IMG/VR virus record: IMGVR_UViG_3300017717_000058
Location: 1-26,896 of that record
Length of the DNA: 26,896 nt
Reading direction: 5' to 3' (one strand)
Source: a virus
Positions 12,018 through 19,746 of the stretch are shown here, piece by piece. Position 1 is the first letter of the stretch, and each line of letters opens with the position of its first letter. A program made the translations under genes and the position numbers. Below the pieces are notes generated by a model. It saw only the letters and a program-made list of their open reading frames with translations. It had not been told where the DNA came from and did no database searches.

Positions 12018-12614
12018 ATGGGTAAAGAAAATATCTTGACAATCTTCAACCTGGCTACTCCAGAAGAGGTTGAGCATGGCATTACATGGTACGCTACGGC
12101 ACACTGTGAGTGTCTGTCTATTGCTGAAGACCTAGATATACCACTCAACGTAGTTGTAGGCGTGGTTGCTGCTCTGTCCCCAAATAACAAGTGGGATAGA
12201 AACATTGTAAACGCACGTGACCTGTGTACTACATACGTCAACGGTGACTCTATGGAATCGGTAAAGGTATCAACGTATGGTAAGATGAAAGAAAAGGCAT
12301 GGTCTATTCTTGAATCACAACCAGACTATGATACAACAATATCTATTCTGAATGGTCAGAAGATTGTTTGTTTCTTCCAGAACATCATGGGTGAGAATAC
12401 ATGCACCGTAGATGGTCATGCATACAACATCTTCCATGCTAGTCGGCAAAGCTTGACTGGTTCAATATCAATTGGTAAGCTGCTGTATTCTTTAATTCAG
12501 GATGCGTATCGTGATGCGGGTGAAGCTGTTCTAGTACACGGACGGCCACTCAAAGCCTATGAGATGCAAGCCATCACGTGGGTAACATGGCGTAGAATAC
12601 ACAACATACAGTGA
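12018..12614 (+). CDS. EndoIII-like (HhH-GPD fold) phage protein, putative DNA glycosylase
   Basis: 198 residues. I recognise this as a phage family usually left hypothetical. Four blocks line up in order with endonuclease III-type glycosylases: VVGVVAALSPNNKWDRNI (about 46-63, for the first helix pair), STYGKMKEKAWSIL (85-98, like the IG-Y-N-KA block), LNGQKIVCFF (111-120, at the hairpin) and TVDGHAYNIF (130-139, matching VDTH with catalytic Asp as D132). The C-terminus has QAITWVTWRR. The iron-sulphur cysteines of EndoIII are missing. If active, it would remove a modified base and so could act in repair, host DNA attack or defence evasion. This role is inferred from motif order. GAGAGG lies upstream. 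A methyltransferase-like gene follows after 7 bases. Confidence 0.6.
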   Translation: MGKENILTIFNLATPEEVEHGITWYATAHCECLSIAEDLDIPLNVVVGVVAALSPNNKWDRNIVNARDLCTTYVNGDSMESVKVSTYGKMKEKAWSILESQPDYDTTISILNGQKIVCFFQNIMGENTCTVDGHAYNIFHASRQSLTGSISIGKLLYSLIQDAYRDAGEAVLVHGRPLKAYEMQAITWVTWRRIHNIQ

Positions 12615-12621
12615 GGTAACT

Positions 12622-13203
12622 ATGAGAGTTCTAGTAGCATGTGAGTACAGTGGTAAAGTCCGTGAAGCCTTCCGCAAACGTGGGCATGATGCATGGTCTT
12701 GTGATCTACTACCTGCAGATGATGACAGTCCGTACCATTACCAAGGTGATGTGATGGACATACTGAATGATGGTTGGGATCTACTGATTGGGCATCCACC
12801 ATGTACATACCTCAGTAATGCAGGTGCTAGACATTTGTATCCTAAAGGTGTGTTAAACAAGGATAGGCTTGCTCTGGGTCTAGAAGCTAAAGAGTTCTTT
12901 ATGAAACTGGATAGTGCAGCTATACCTAAGATTTGTTTAGAGAATCCTATACCTTCAAAGGTTTACGGACTACCGCAGTACACACAGACAATACAACCTT
13001 ATGAGTTTGGTCATCCAACATCTAAGAAAACTTGTTTGTGGTTACATGGGTTAGATCAACTACAGCCAACAAACATTGTAGAGAAACAAGAGTCCACCAA
13101 AGTGCCAGGTAATTGGTTCAACAAAGGTGGTAAGGATCGTTGGAAGAAACGTAGTGAAACATTTCAAGGCATTGCTGATGCAATGGCAGAACAGTGGGGA
13201 TAG
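12622..13203 (+). CDS. Short cytosine-C5 DNA methyltransferase-like protein
   Basis: 193 residues. The N-terminus (VLVACEYSGKVREAFRKRG) replaces the usual FxGxG cofactor loop but keeps the following acidic strand end (WSCDLLP). GHPPCTYLSNAG (57-68) gives the PC motif with catalytic C61. LENP (106-109) is the ENV-type motif VI. A closing RSETFQGIADAMAEQWG helix resembles motif X. At 193 residues there is no room for a target-recognition domain, as C5 methyltransferases usually exceed 300 aa. It may depend on a partner, modify short or single-stranded targets, or have another activity. GAGGTAA lies before ATG. It follows the EndoIII-like gene closely, suggesting joint function. Confidence 0.7.
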   Translation: MRVLVACEYSGKVREAFRKRGHDAWSCDLLPADDDSPYHYQGDVMDILNDGWDLLIGHPPCTYLSNAGARHLYPKGVLNKDRLALGLEAKEFFMKLDSAAIPKICLENPIPSKVYGLPQYTQTIQPYEFGHPTSKKTCLWLHGLDQLQPTNIVEKQESTKVPGNWFNKGGKDRWKKRSETFQGIADAMAEQWG

Positions 13204-13206
13204 ACA

Positions 13207-13431
13207 ATGAGTGAAGTTAAAGCATCAAGGTACGTCTTCTCACGTATACCAAATACGGACGAAGGTAGAGAGTTACTAGCTCAGATGAAGAAATATTTTA
13301 ACCGGGATCGGTACAAGATTAGAGTATATGGTCAAGGATTAATAGAAGGCCATCGATGGAAGAACCATAGATATGGTGCTCCACTGAGTTTATCAACACA
13401 CTTACGAGTGTACATTGAAGAGAGAAAATGA
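13207..13431 (+). CDS. Small basic hypothetical protein
   Basis: 74 residues with the conserved-looking stretch YVFSRIPNTDEGRELLAQMK followed by NRDRYKIRVYGQGL. It is rich in Arg, Lys and Tyr, and the C-terminal half is probably beta-stranded. I recall similar short proteins in the early regions of marine phages but know no function. It starts three bases after the methyltransferase-like gene, with GGGGAT as ribosome-binding site, and probably shares its transcript. Confidence 0.6.
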   Translation: MSEVKASRYVFSRIPNTDEGRELLAQMKKYFNRDRYKIRVYGQGLIEGHRWKNHRYGAPLSLSTHLRVYIEERK

Positions 13432-13441
13432 TGGGTAAGTT

Positions 13442-13648
13442 ATGAATACTAGCAGGAATGAAAACAGAATCAGAGTCAATCGCTTGATCGACAAACAAAC
13501 AGGGGAGGCTTTGGATTTACTCAACGAGGCAATGGTGATACTGCACGATACCGGTGACACAGAGTCTGAGACGCTCGATCAAGTAATGACATCGCTAAAG
13601 TACACCACACAGAAACTAACGGAGTACAGGGTGAATGATAGACTATGA
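13442..13648 (+). CDS. Small helical hypothetical protein
   Basis: 68 residues, mostly charged helix, with the segment GEALDLLNEAMVILHDTGDT and a C-terminal helix. It has no cysteines, membrane span or known motif. It lies 10 bases after the previous gene, and its end overlaps the next start by 14 bases. It is part of a run of small early genes between the methyltransferase-like gene and the primase-helicase. Function unknown. Confidence 0.5.
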   Translation: MNTSRNENRIRVNRLIDKQTGEALDLLNEAMVILHDTGDTESETLDQVMTSLKYTTQKLTEYRVNDRL

Positions 13649-13835
13649 TCCGCAAACAGGATGTGATGATGGCTATGACGAAGCACTCAAGTTCTGCATC
13701 GATGAGATCATTGAAGAGATCCACAGAGTAAAGGAGCTAGACAGCATGCGAGTGGAGAATATTTACTACTCTATGTTTAGCAAGGAAATAAACGAACGAT
13801 ACCAGGAATATCTAAATGACTGTCGAACTGATTAA
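13635..13835 (+). CDS. Small acidic hypothetical protein
   Basis: 66 residues starting MIDYDPQTGCDDGYDEALKF. It is acidic and helical. Two thirds of the way in, the frame reads MRVENIYYSMFSKEINERYQ. It overlaps the preceding gene by 14 bases and the following 28-residue membrane protein by 20 bases, so coupled translation is likely. I do not recognise it. Small acidic phage proteins are often inhibitors of host nucleic-acid-binding enzymes, but nothing specific supports that here. Confidence 0.55.
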   Translation: MIDYDPQTGCDDGYDEALKFCIDEIIEEIHRVKELDSMRVENIYYSMFSKEINERYQEYLNDCRTD

Positions 13836-13902
13836 AGTGTACGCTGTAGCTTGCATACTAGTCTTTTGTATGCTATACTACCTAGACCACATCAAGGAGT
13901 AA
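13816..13902 (+). CDS. 28-residue single-span membrane protein
   Basis: ATG 13816 opens a short frame ending TAA at 13902. After MTVE comes one continuous hydrophobic segment (LIKVYAVACILVFCMLYYL) and a charged end (DHIKE), a clear single membrane helix. It starts within the last 20 bases of the previous gene, and its last codons carry the AAGGAG ribosome-binding site of the next. Very small membrane proteins of this type are common in phage early regions. Function is unknown. Confidence 0.55.
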   Translation: MTVELIKVYAVACILVFCMLYYLDHIKE

Positions 13903-13905
13903 ACA

Positions 13906-14091
13906 ATGCGTTGTAAAGCATGTAACAAACAACTGAGTGACTTTGAGTCTACTCGTAGAGGCTTTGAGTCTGGAGAGTTCATTGATCTCTGTAACGAGTG
14001 CTTTGGCACAGTGGCAGAAGACTTCAATGTGACTGAACGTGAAGACCTAAAACATCTGGAAGATGAAATAACACTTGACAAAATTGACTGA
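13906..14091 (+). CDS. Small zinc-ribbon protein
   Basis: 61 residues beginning MRCKACNKQLSDFESTRRGF. Two CxxC pairs (C3/C6 and a pair in LCNECF near 29-32) should bind one zinc ion. The tail is acidic. I recognise this compact ribbon from cyanophages and other marine T7-like phages, where its function is unknown. It is preceded by AAGGAG seven bases before the ATG. A sigma70 promoter begins inside its last codons, so the next genes can be transcribed separately. Confidence 0.7.
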   Translation: MRCKACNKQLSDFESTRRGFESGEFIDLCNECFGTVAEDFNVTEREDLKHLEDEITLDKID

Positions 14092-14102
14092 CATGATATA
14101 AT
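14075..14102 (+). promoter_or_regulatory. Rightward sigma70 promoter before the primase cluster
   Basis: TTGACA (14075-14080), a 16-nt spacer, then TATAAT (14097-14102), with TG one base before the -10. It overlaps the end of the zinc-ribbon gene. The next start codon is at 14192. The roughly 80 bases between them are AT-rich and contain repeated AGTA/TACT units (14127-14153), possibly an operator or a small hairpin. Confidence 0.8.
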
Positions 14103-14191
14103 AACTATATAGATACATAGCTTCTTAGTACTAGTATTAGTATTACTACTACTTATCTTTGAATAACTAGATACTACATAGGACTATAAAG

Positions 14192-14368
14192 ATGGACATA
14201 AAAGACGCACGTGAGATGCATGAGCACCAGACACTGACTGCGTGTGCTGCTCTCATTAAAGACCTAGGACTATCCGAATTCTTACATCGGTTAGGAAACT
14301 ACTCACCGGAACCTGGTTTGGTATTCGTAACAGGTTACGCACTCAAGTTGGAGAAAGACAATGAATAA
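14192..14368 (+). CDS. Small hypothetical protein (58 aa)
   Basis: ATG 14192 with AGGA eight bases upstream opens a 58-residue frame: MDIKDAREMHEHQTLTACAA at the start and GLVFVTGYALKLEKDNE at the end. It is the first gene after the promoter at 14075-14102 and overlaps the next start by 8 bases (AATGAATAA). The head is a charged helix and the rest is mixed. No motif is recognised. The overlap and spacing support it as a real gene. Confidence 0.6.
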   Translation: MDIKDAREMHEHQTLTACAALIKDLGLSEFLHRLGNYSPEPGLVFVTGYALKLEKDNE

Positions 14369-14558
14369 AAACATATACTCAGTCGATGACTTTGAAGAGT
14401 ACCTGTCAGAGCTATCAGTCGGCACAGAATATGCACAGAAACTAACAGAGTTTGTTCGGTTCAAACAGAAACAAGTAACAACACTGAATAGTCGCCTAAT
14501 GACTGCACATTCAATGATCGGTGAGCTAATGCTCCAAGAGAGAATAGACTATGAATGA
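14361..14558 (+). CDS. Small helical hypothetical protein
   Basis: 65 residues (MNKNIYSVDDFEEYLSELSV at the start), predicted to be two charged helices. The second (KLTEFVRFKQKQVTTLNSRL) looks like a short coiled coil. GGAG lies seven bases before the ATG. The gene overlaps its neighbours on both sides by 8 bases and leads into the primase-helicase transcript. Function unknown. Confidence 0.6.
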   Translation: MNKNIYSVDDFEEYLSELSVGTEYAQKLTEFVRFKQKQVTTLNSRLMTAHSMIGELMLQERIDYE

Positions 14559-14859
14559 CATCAGCACAGTGATACTGGTCAGAGAGTTAGACAAGAGGCT
14601 ATCAGACTGGAATCGAGATCCTGATCCACAGTATGATGGGTTCTTCTACTACCTGTCTAAAGGTCAGTCACAGATGCTAGAGTACAGCATCGGTGCTGTT
14701 CTGCAAAAGTATGCTCAGGCTTCAATTAAGAACTTAATTGAGAATGATCCAGAACTGTACGCACAGTACAAGGATCAGTTAGCCAAGCTAGAATCAAAAC
14801 AAGGAGAAGTAAATGGCGTGGGAACAGAAACATCTGCCGTGTCCCAAGTGCGACAGTAG
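14551..14859 (+). CDS. Hypothetical protein upstream of primase-helicase
   Basis: 102 residues. The core is helical with a conserved-looking aromatic patch (DPQYDGFFYYLSKGQSQMLE). The C-terminal quarter is encoded by bases shared with the first 15 codons of the primase-helicase in another frame (47-base overlap). The clear AAGGAG for the primase lies inside this gene. No catalytic motif is visible. Adjacency to the replication enzymes suggests a replication accessory, which is inference only. Confidence 0.55.
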   Translation: MNDISTVILVRELDKRLSDWNRDPDPQYDGFFYYLSKGQSQMLEYSIGAVLQKYAQASIKNLIENDPELYAQYKDQLAKLESKQGEVNGVGTETSAVSQVRQ

Positions 14860-16447
14860 TGATGCATACTCCATCAGTCGCAATGACAAGGGTGAACTCT
14901 GGGGTAAGTGCTTTAGCTGTGATGCTAACGTTCCTATAGAAACCGACTCTGTATCAAGCTACGACATGCACCATAGTAGAGTCGTATCTATCAAGCAGAG
15001 ATTGTCCGATACAGGGCAGTACAATGCGTCTCAGGGTCTATCCTACCGTGCTATTCCGACACGTAAGATCGATGTCAACACGATGGAGAAGTATGGTGTA
15101 GGATTCAGAGGTAACGACATTATTTTTCCATACGGTAATGATACCTCTGCAAAGGTACGCATCAATGGTGACAAACAATTCAAGACTGAAGGTGAATGGA
15201 ATGACACTCCTTTTCTCTTTGGTCAGGAACGATTCAATGCAGGTGGACACCGTGTACTTGTAGTTGAAGGAGAGTTTGATGCACTTACTGCCTACCAGAT
15301 GCTAGGTTCAAAGTACCCAGTAGTCTCTGTACGTAATGGTGCGCAGTCTGCGATCAAAGACTGTCGTAACAACTACGAGTGGCTTGACAGCTTTGACGAG
15401 ATCATCTTTAACTTTGACAACGATGAACCTGGTCAGGCTGCTCAGACTAAGTGTGCTGAATTGTTTGCACACAAGTCAAAGGTAATGACACCAGTCAATG
15501 GTTACAAGGATGCCTGTGACTTTATCAAAGGTAATCAGAAGACATACTCTGATAACTTCTGGCAGTCACAGAAGTGGACACCACAGGGTATCGTGGCAGG
15601 TTCATCCATCTATGATGATGTGATGAAACCACTGGCTGAAGCTGACTGCATGTACCCGTATGATGGTCTTAACAAGATGACATATGGTATACGACAGGGT
15701 GAGATGTTAACGATCACAGCAGGGTCTGGACTAGGTAAGTCACAGTTCCTACGTGAAATTGTATGGCATATACTACAAAACACCAATGAAAAGATTGGCT
15801 TGATGTTCTTGGAAGAGTCGGTACGCAAGACAGGCCTGTCGATCATGTCACTGGCTGCAGATAAACCACTGCATCTTCCTGACTGTAAGGCTACTCAGGA
15901 AGAAAAGGATGATGCATTCAAGCAGACACTAGGTACTGACCGACTGTTTCTCTTTGACCACTTTGGTAGCTCTGACATTGACAACATCATCAACCGTGTA
16001 CGATACCTAGCCAAGGCAGTAGGATGTCGTTACGTATTCCTAGATCACATCTCGATTGTGGTATCCGCACAGTCCAACGGTGATGAACGGAAGGCCATTG
16101 ATGAGATCATGACCAAGCTACGTACACTGGTACAGGAGACTAACATTGCACTGGTCTGTGTGTCACACCTCAAACGTCCTGATTCAAAGGGACATGAAGA
16201 AGGTGCTGCCACATCACTGGCACAGTTACGTGGATCTGGTAGTATCGCACAGTTATCTGACATGGTGATCGGTCTTGAACGTAACGGTCAGGCAGATGAT
16301 GAGACAGAACGTAACACCACCCGTGTACGTGTGCTCAAGAATAGATTCTGTGGTACAACAGGCCCGGCATGTAGTCTTCTCTACTCACTAGACACCGGAC
16401 GTATGACGGAGTATGATGAACAAGACGAGGCGGAGCAAGCCCTATGA
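14813..16447 (+). CDS. DNA primase-helicase (T7 gp4-like)
   Basis: 544 residues. The zinc-binding domain has C10, C13, C33 and C36. The TOPRIM primase domain contains VVEGEFDA (150-157) and the acidic NFDNDEPG (200-207). The helicase domain has Walker A AGSGLGKS (303-310), a glutamate at LMFLEES, Walker B YVFLDH (407-412) and VCVSHLKRP (448-456), then LRGSGSIAQLSDMVIGLERN. All T7 gp4 modules are present in order, so one protein would both make primers and unwind DNA 5'-3' as a hexamer ahead of the polymerase encoded two genes later. AGGAG lies seven bases before the ATG. The stop overlaps the next start as ATGA. Confidence 0.92.
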   Translation: MAWEQKHLPCPKCDSSDAYSISRNDKGELWGKCFSCDANVPIETDSVSSYDMHHSRVVSIKQRLSDTGQYNASQGLSYRAIPTRKIDVNTMEKYGVGFRGNDIIFPYGNDTSAKVRINGDKQFKTEGEWNDTPFLFGQERFNAGGHRVLVVEGEFDALTAYQMLGSKYPVVSVRNGAQSAIKDCRNNYEWLDSFDEIIFNFDNDEPGQAAQTKCAELFAHKSKVMTPVNGYKDACDFIKGNQKTYSDNFWQSQKWTPQGIVAGSSIYDDVMKPLAEADCMYPYDGLNKMTYGIRQGEMLTITAGSGLGKSQFLREIVWHILQNTNEKIGLMFLEESVRKTGLSIMSLAADKPLHLPDCKATQEEKDDAFKQTLGTDRLFLFDHFGSSDIDNIINRVRYLAKAVGCRYVFLDHISIVVSAQSNGDERKAIDEIMTKLRTLVQETNIALVCVSHLKRPDSKGHEEGAATSLAQLRGSGSIAQLSDMVIGLERNGQADDETERNTTRVRVLKNRFCGTTGPACSLLYSLDTGRMTEYDEQDEAEQAL

Positions 16448-17040
16448 AGCAATGTAAGCACTGTGGTGAGCACAAACCACTCGATCAATTCCATAATAAA
16501 ACTGGAGCACCGGACGGTAAGCAGGTGAACTGCAGGGACTGTAGACGTACTGTTGAACGTTACCGTAACACAGACCGTATGTTTGTGAATGGTAAGTTCA
16601 TACCTAAGTCACACCCACTACATAAACCTGGCCGATTCAAGACACTTGATGACGCATGGTCACACACTGAGATTGATACACGCAGCACAGAAGGTGAAGT
16701 GTACATCATTCGCAACCCTGCATTTCCTAACTGGCTTAAGGTAGGTAAGGCAGTAAACAGTGAAGATCGACTGAATGGTTATCAAACCTCTTCACCTTTT
16801 CGTGATTATGTGTTAGAATATTGTGAACACTTTGACAACAGACATGAAGCTGAAGCAACTATCCATGCCCTGTTAGAGAAACACGATCAGTGTATGGAAC
16901 GCAAGGGAGAATGGTTCAAAACTTTCATCCCAACAATCAAAGAGGTTATGAATGAGCACCGCACAACGCAAGTTAGTACTGGATATCGAGACGAATCTAG
17001 CTCGCAACACAATCTGGATCTGTGTCACGCAGGATGTTAG
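16444..17040 (+). CDS. Zinc-ribbon plus GIY-YIG (T5orf172-type) nuclease
   Basis: 198 residues. Residues 1-35 carry a zinc finger (C4, C7, C30, C33) like that found on phage HNH/endonuclease VII-type proteins. A linker with KFIPKSHPLHKPGRF follows. Residues 84-160 match the T5orf172 branch of GIY-YIG nucleases: GEVYII (84-89), WLKVGKA (97-103), R109, the helix with E136, and GEWF (155-158). It lies between primase-helicase and polymerase, linked upstream by ATGA. Its last 89 bases overlap the polymerase gene in another frame. It may be a homing-type endonuclease or a recombination/DNA-processing nuclease. Location within replication genes suits the first, and operon-like coupling suits the second. 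Confidence 0.75.
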   Translation: MKQCKHCGEHKPLDQFHNKTGAPDGKQVNCRDCRRTVERYRNTDRMFVNGKFIPKSHPLHKPGRFKTLDDAWSHTEIDTRSTEGEVYIIRNPAFPNWLKVGKAVNSEDRLNGYQTSSPFRDYVLEYCEHFDNRHEAEATIHALLEKHDQCMERKGEWFKTFIPTIKEVMNEHRTTQVSTGYRDESSSQHNLDLCHAGC

Positions 17041-18616
17041 TACAGGAGAAGTTCAATGTCATACAGACTCGTCAACATTAAAGCCACTGGTAGAACAGTA
17101 CGATCTAATCATCGGTCACAACTTAATTGGTTTCGATGCACCAGTGTTGCGGAAAGTCTGGAACATTGGGATCAAGAAATCGAAAGCGGCAGACACCTTG
17201 ATTCTTTCAAGACTTTTGAATCCACAACTAGAAGGTGGACACAGCCTGAAGGCATGGGGGAGTAGGTTACGAAATGCTAAAGTTGATTTTGCAGTGGAAG
17301 ACTTTGATGGTGGACTCACTGAAGAAATGCGTAAGTACTGCATCCAAGATGTTAGTCTCACTTGTGACTTATACAAGTACCTTATGTCAGAACTTAATCA
17401 GTGGAAGGATCCATCGCAGAGTATACTACTGGAGCACGACATCGCAGTCATCTGTCGCAACCAAGAAACCAACGGGTTTAGACTTGATGTACCTGAGGCT
17501 ATCTCTCTGCGCAATGAGCTTGCAGATAAGATGGATGGTATTGAAGTTGAACTGCAGTCTATTTTTCCGCCGATTGTTGAAGAACGGTGGTCTGAAAAAA
17601 CAAGCAAACAACTAAAGGACAAGGTGACTGTCTTCAATGTCGGCAGTCGTAAACAAATCTCTGAACGATTGATGACTCTAGGATGGAAGCCTAAAAAATT
17701 CACAGATAAAGGTCAACCCATCGTAGACGAGACTACGTTAGAGAACATACAGATACCACAGGCACAGAAGATTGCTGAGTATCTGATGATGCAGAAACGT
17801 GTTGGTCTGCTGGAATCCTGGCTAAAGTTTGTACAGGATGACGACAGAGTACACGGTGCAATCATTACTAACGGTGCTGTAACCGGACGTATGACACACC
17901 ATAGTCCCAACATGGGACAGATACCTTCAGTCAATAAACCATACGGTGAACGATGCCGACAGCTATGGACAGTTGATGTGGGTCACGTACTGGTTGGTAC
18001 TGACTTATCAGGTATTGAGTTGCGTTGTTTGGCTCATTACATGCAGGATGATGCATGGCAGGATGAACTACTCAACGGTGATATCCACCAGAAGAACGCA
18101 GATGCTGCAGGTATTACAAGACCACAGGCCAAGACACTAATCTATGCTACGTTGTATGGAGCAGGCCCGGCCAAGGTTGGTAGCATCGTCAATGGTGGAG
18201 CACGTGAAGGCAATGAGATACTACATCGTTTCTACTCTAACACTCCTGCACTGCAGAAGTTGATGGAGAAAGTAAAGAAGGTAGCAACTAAAGGCTACGT
18301 ACCTGGACTAGACGGAAGGAGAATTCTTGTTAGATCAGAACACGCAGCACTCAACTCACTGTTACAAGGATGTGGTGCAATCATTGCAAAGCAGTGGGCT
18401 ATTGAAGCGCACAAGGAGTTCAAAGCACAGGCAGTACCTGTTAAGCAGGTTGCCTTTGTGCATGATGAAATCCAAATTGAAACACCGGAGAAGTATGGTG
18501 AACAGGTTGCGCAAATCATGTGCAATTCGGCCTCACAATCCGGGATTACCTTGGGCTTTCGATGCCCAGTAGATGCCGAATCAAAGATCGGTAACAATTG
18601 GTTTGACACACACTAA
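16952..18616 (+). CDS. DNA polymerase, family A (T7-like)
   Basis: 554 residues. The 3'-5' exonuclease has VLDIET (D11, E13), GHNLIGFD (D62) and YCIQD (Y129, D133). The polymerase has motif A DLSGIELR (D351), motif B RPQAKTLIYATLYG (K394, Y398, Y402) and motif C HDE (504-506). All active-site residues are present. The position equivalent to E. coli Phe762 is Tyr398, as in T7. The protein is about 150 residues shorter than T7 gp5 (704), and no obvious long thumb insertion for a processivity factor is visible. The start is set by GAGG six bases upstream and by motif I at residue 11. The first 89 bases overlap the nuclease gene. Confidence 0.95.
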   Translation: MSTAQRKLVLDIETNLARNTIWICVTQDVSTGEVQCHTDSSTLKPLVEQYDLIIGHNLIGFDAPVLRKVWNIGIKKSKAADTLILSRLLNPQLEGGHSLKAWGSRLRNAKVDFAVEDFDGGLTEEMRKYCIQDVSLTCDLYKYLMSELNQWKDPSQSILLEHDIAVICRNQETNGFRLDVPEAISLRNELADKMDGIEVELQSIFPPIVEERWSEKTSKQLKDKVTVFNVGSRKQISERLMTLGWKPKKFTDKGQPIVDETTLENIQIPQAQKIAEYLMMQKRVGLLESWLKFVQDDDRVHGAIITNGAVTGRMTHHSPNMGQIPSVNKPYGERCRQLWTVDVGHVLVGTDLSGIELRCLAHYMQDDAWQDELLNGDIHQKNADAAGITRPQAKTLIYATLYGAGPAKVGSIVNGGAREGNEILHRFYSNTPALQKLMEKVKKVATKGYVPGLDGRRILVRSEHAALNSLLQGCGAIIAKQWAIEAHKEFKAQAVPVKQVAFVHDEIQIETPEKYGEQVAQIMCNSASQSGITLGFRCPVDAESKIGNNWFDTH

Positions 18617-18632
18617 CAAAATGTGTTATAAT
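18603..18632 (+). promoter_or_regulatory. Rightward sigma70 promoter before the ssDNA-binding gene
   Basis: TTGACA (18603-18608), an 18-nt spacer, then TATAAT (18627-18632), with TG one base before the -10. It begins in the last codons of the polymerase gene. The spacer contains an inverted repeat ACACA...TGTGT that could be an operator. The next start codon is 33 bases downstream of the -10. Confidence 0.8.
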
Positions 18633-18664
18633 ATATAGTATACCACCAACAAAAGGAGAATGGT

Positions 18665-19075
18665 ATGGAAAGTACACAACGAGTAAAGATCAGTGCCGAT
18701 GTTATGTGGGCATACATGGACAAGCCTAACGACATGTCAGGCAAGTATCAGATTGATCTCTGCCAGTTGTCTGATGCAGCAGTCAATGCATTAGAAGGGA
18801 TGGGCATTACTGTCCGTCAGAAAGAAGACAAGGGTTACTTTATTACCTGTAAGTCTAACAATCCTATTCGTGCTTATGCTACGAACGGTGATACCCTTGA
18901 AGGTATCTCAATCGGCAACGGCTCCAAGGCTGTTGCGATGATTACTCCATACGCATGGAAGTATCAGAAGAAGGAAGGTGTATCTCCTTCACTCCGCAAA
19001 CTAGTTATCAATGAGTTAGTCACCTATGAAGGTGTCGATTCTGCTGATGACTCAGACGGTGATGAGGTTCTGTAA
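18665..19075 (+). CDS. Single-stranded DNA-binding protein (gp2.5-type)
   Basis: 136 residues: a beta-rich body with conserved-looking MDKPNDMSGKYQIDLCQL and KEDKGYFITCKSNNPI segments, and a strongly acidic tail (SADDSDGDEVL). Marine T7-like phages carry ssDNA-binding proteins of this build. The acidic tail would contact the polymerase and helicase, as in T7 gp2.5, although the last residue here is Leu and not an aromatic. AGGAGA lies upstream. Its own promoter fits the large amounts needed. The stop shares one base with the exonuclease start (TAATG). Confidence 0.75.
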   Translation: MESTQRVKISADVMWAYMDKPNDMSGKYQIDLCQLSDAAVNALEGMGITVRQKEDKGYFITCKSNNPIRAYATNGDTLEGISIGNGSKAVAMITPYAWKYQKKEGVSPSLRKLVINELVTYEGVDSADDSDGDEVL

Positions 19076-19746
19076 TGAACCACGCCTTGATTGATGCAGA
19101 TATTCTAGTGTACCGTATTGGTTTTGCAACTAATGACGACACAGAAGACATGGCAATCAGAACTATGGCAGGTTTTATTGAAGATATCTTGATGGTTGAC
19201 CTGCCTCAAGTTCAAAGATGGGAACTCTTTTTAACAGGAAAGAATAATTTCCGGTATGATTATGCCACTACTGCACCATACAAAGGCAATCGTACTTCAG
19301 ACAAGCCAGTACACTACGGACTGCTACGTGAATATCTTATGGCGGCCTGGTCAGCACATGTGACTGACGGGTTAGAGGCAGATGATATGCTAGCAATCCG
19401 TTCTACTGAGCTAGGGGATGATAGTGTGTTGATTACTCTTGACAAGGATCTCGATCAAGTTGTTGGTTGGCATTATAACTTTGTTAAGAAAATTAAATAC
19501 TTCATCACCGAACCTGAAGGACTTCTTAATTTCTACAAGCAGTTTCTCGTTGGTGATCGTATTGATAACATCATCGGCGTTAAAGGAATTGGTGCCAAGA
19601 AAGCCCAGAAGTTACTAGAAGACAAGTCGGAGCAAGAGATGTGGGGTGTAGTTGTTGAACTACTTGGTGAAGAACGTGCAATGGAAAACGGTCACCTACT
19701 CTACATGCTCCGCAGTCTGGACGATAAGTTTACTGCTCCTGTATGA
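19075..19746 (+). CDS. 5'-3' exonuclease (T7 gp6 / FEN-like)
   Basis: 223 residues. Metal-binding acids are in the expected order: D7 and D9 (LIDADIL), E101/D103/D104 (GLEADDMLA), D123/D125 (TLDKDLDQ) and D161/D164 (GDRIDN). A helix-three-turn-helix follows (IIGVKGIGAKKAQKLL, about 166-181). The arch-region YKGNR (69-73) is present. The enzyme degrades DNA from 5' ends, removes primers and recycles host DNA into nucleotides for the reductase encoded downstream. It is coupled to the ssDNA-binding gene by TAATG and to the next nuclease by ATGA. Confidence 0.88.
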   Translation: MNHALIDADILVYRIGFATNDDTEDMAIRTMAGFIEDILMVDLPQVQRWELFLTGKNNFRYDYATTAPYKGNRTSDKPVHYGLLREYLMAAWSAHVTDGLEADDMLAIRSTELGDDSVLITLDKDLDQVVGWHYNFVKKIKYFITEPEGLLNFYKQFLVGDRIDNIIGVKGIGAKKAQKLLEDKSEQEMWGVVVELLGEERAMENGHLLYMLRSLDDKFTAPV

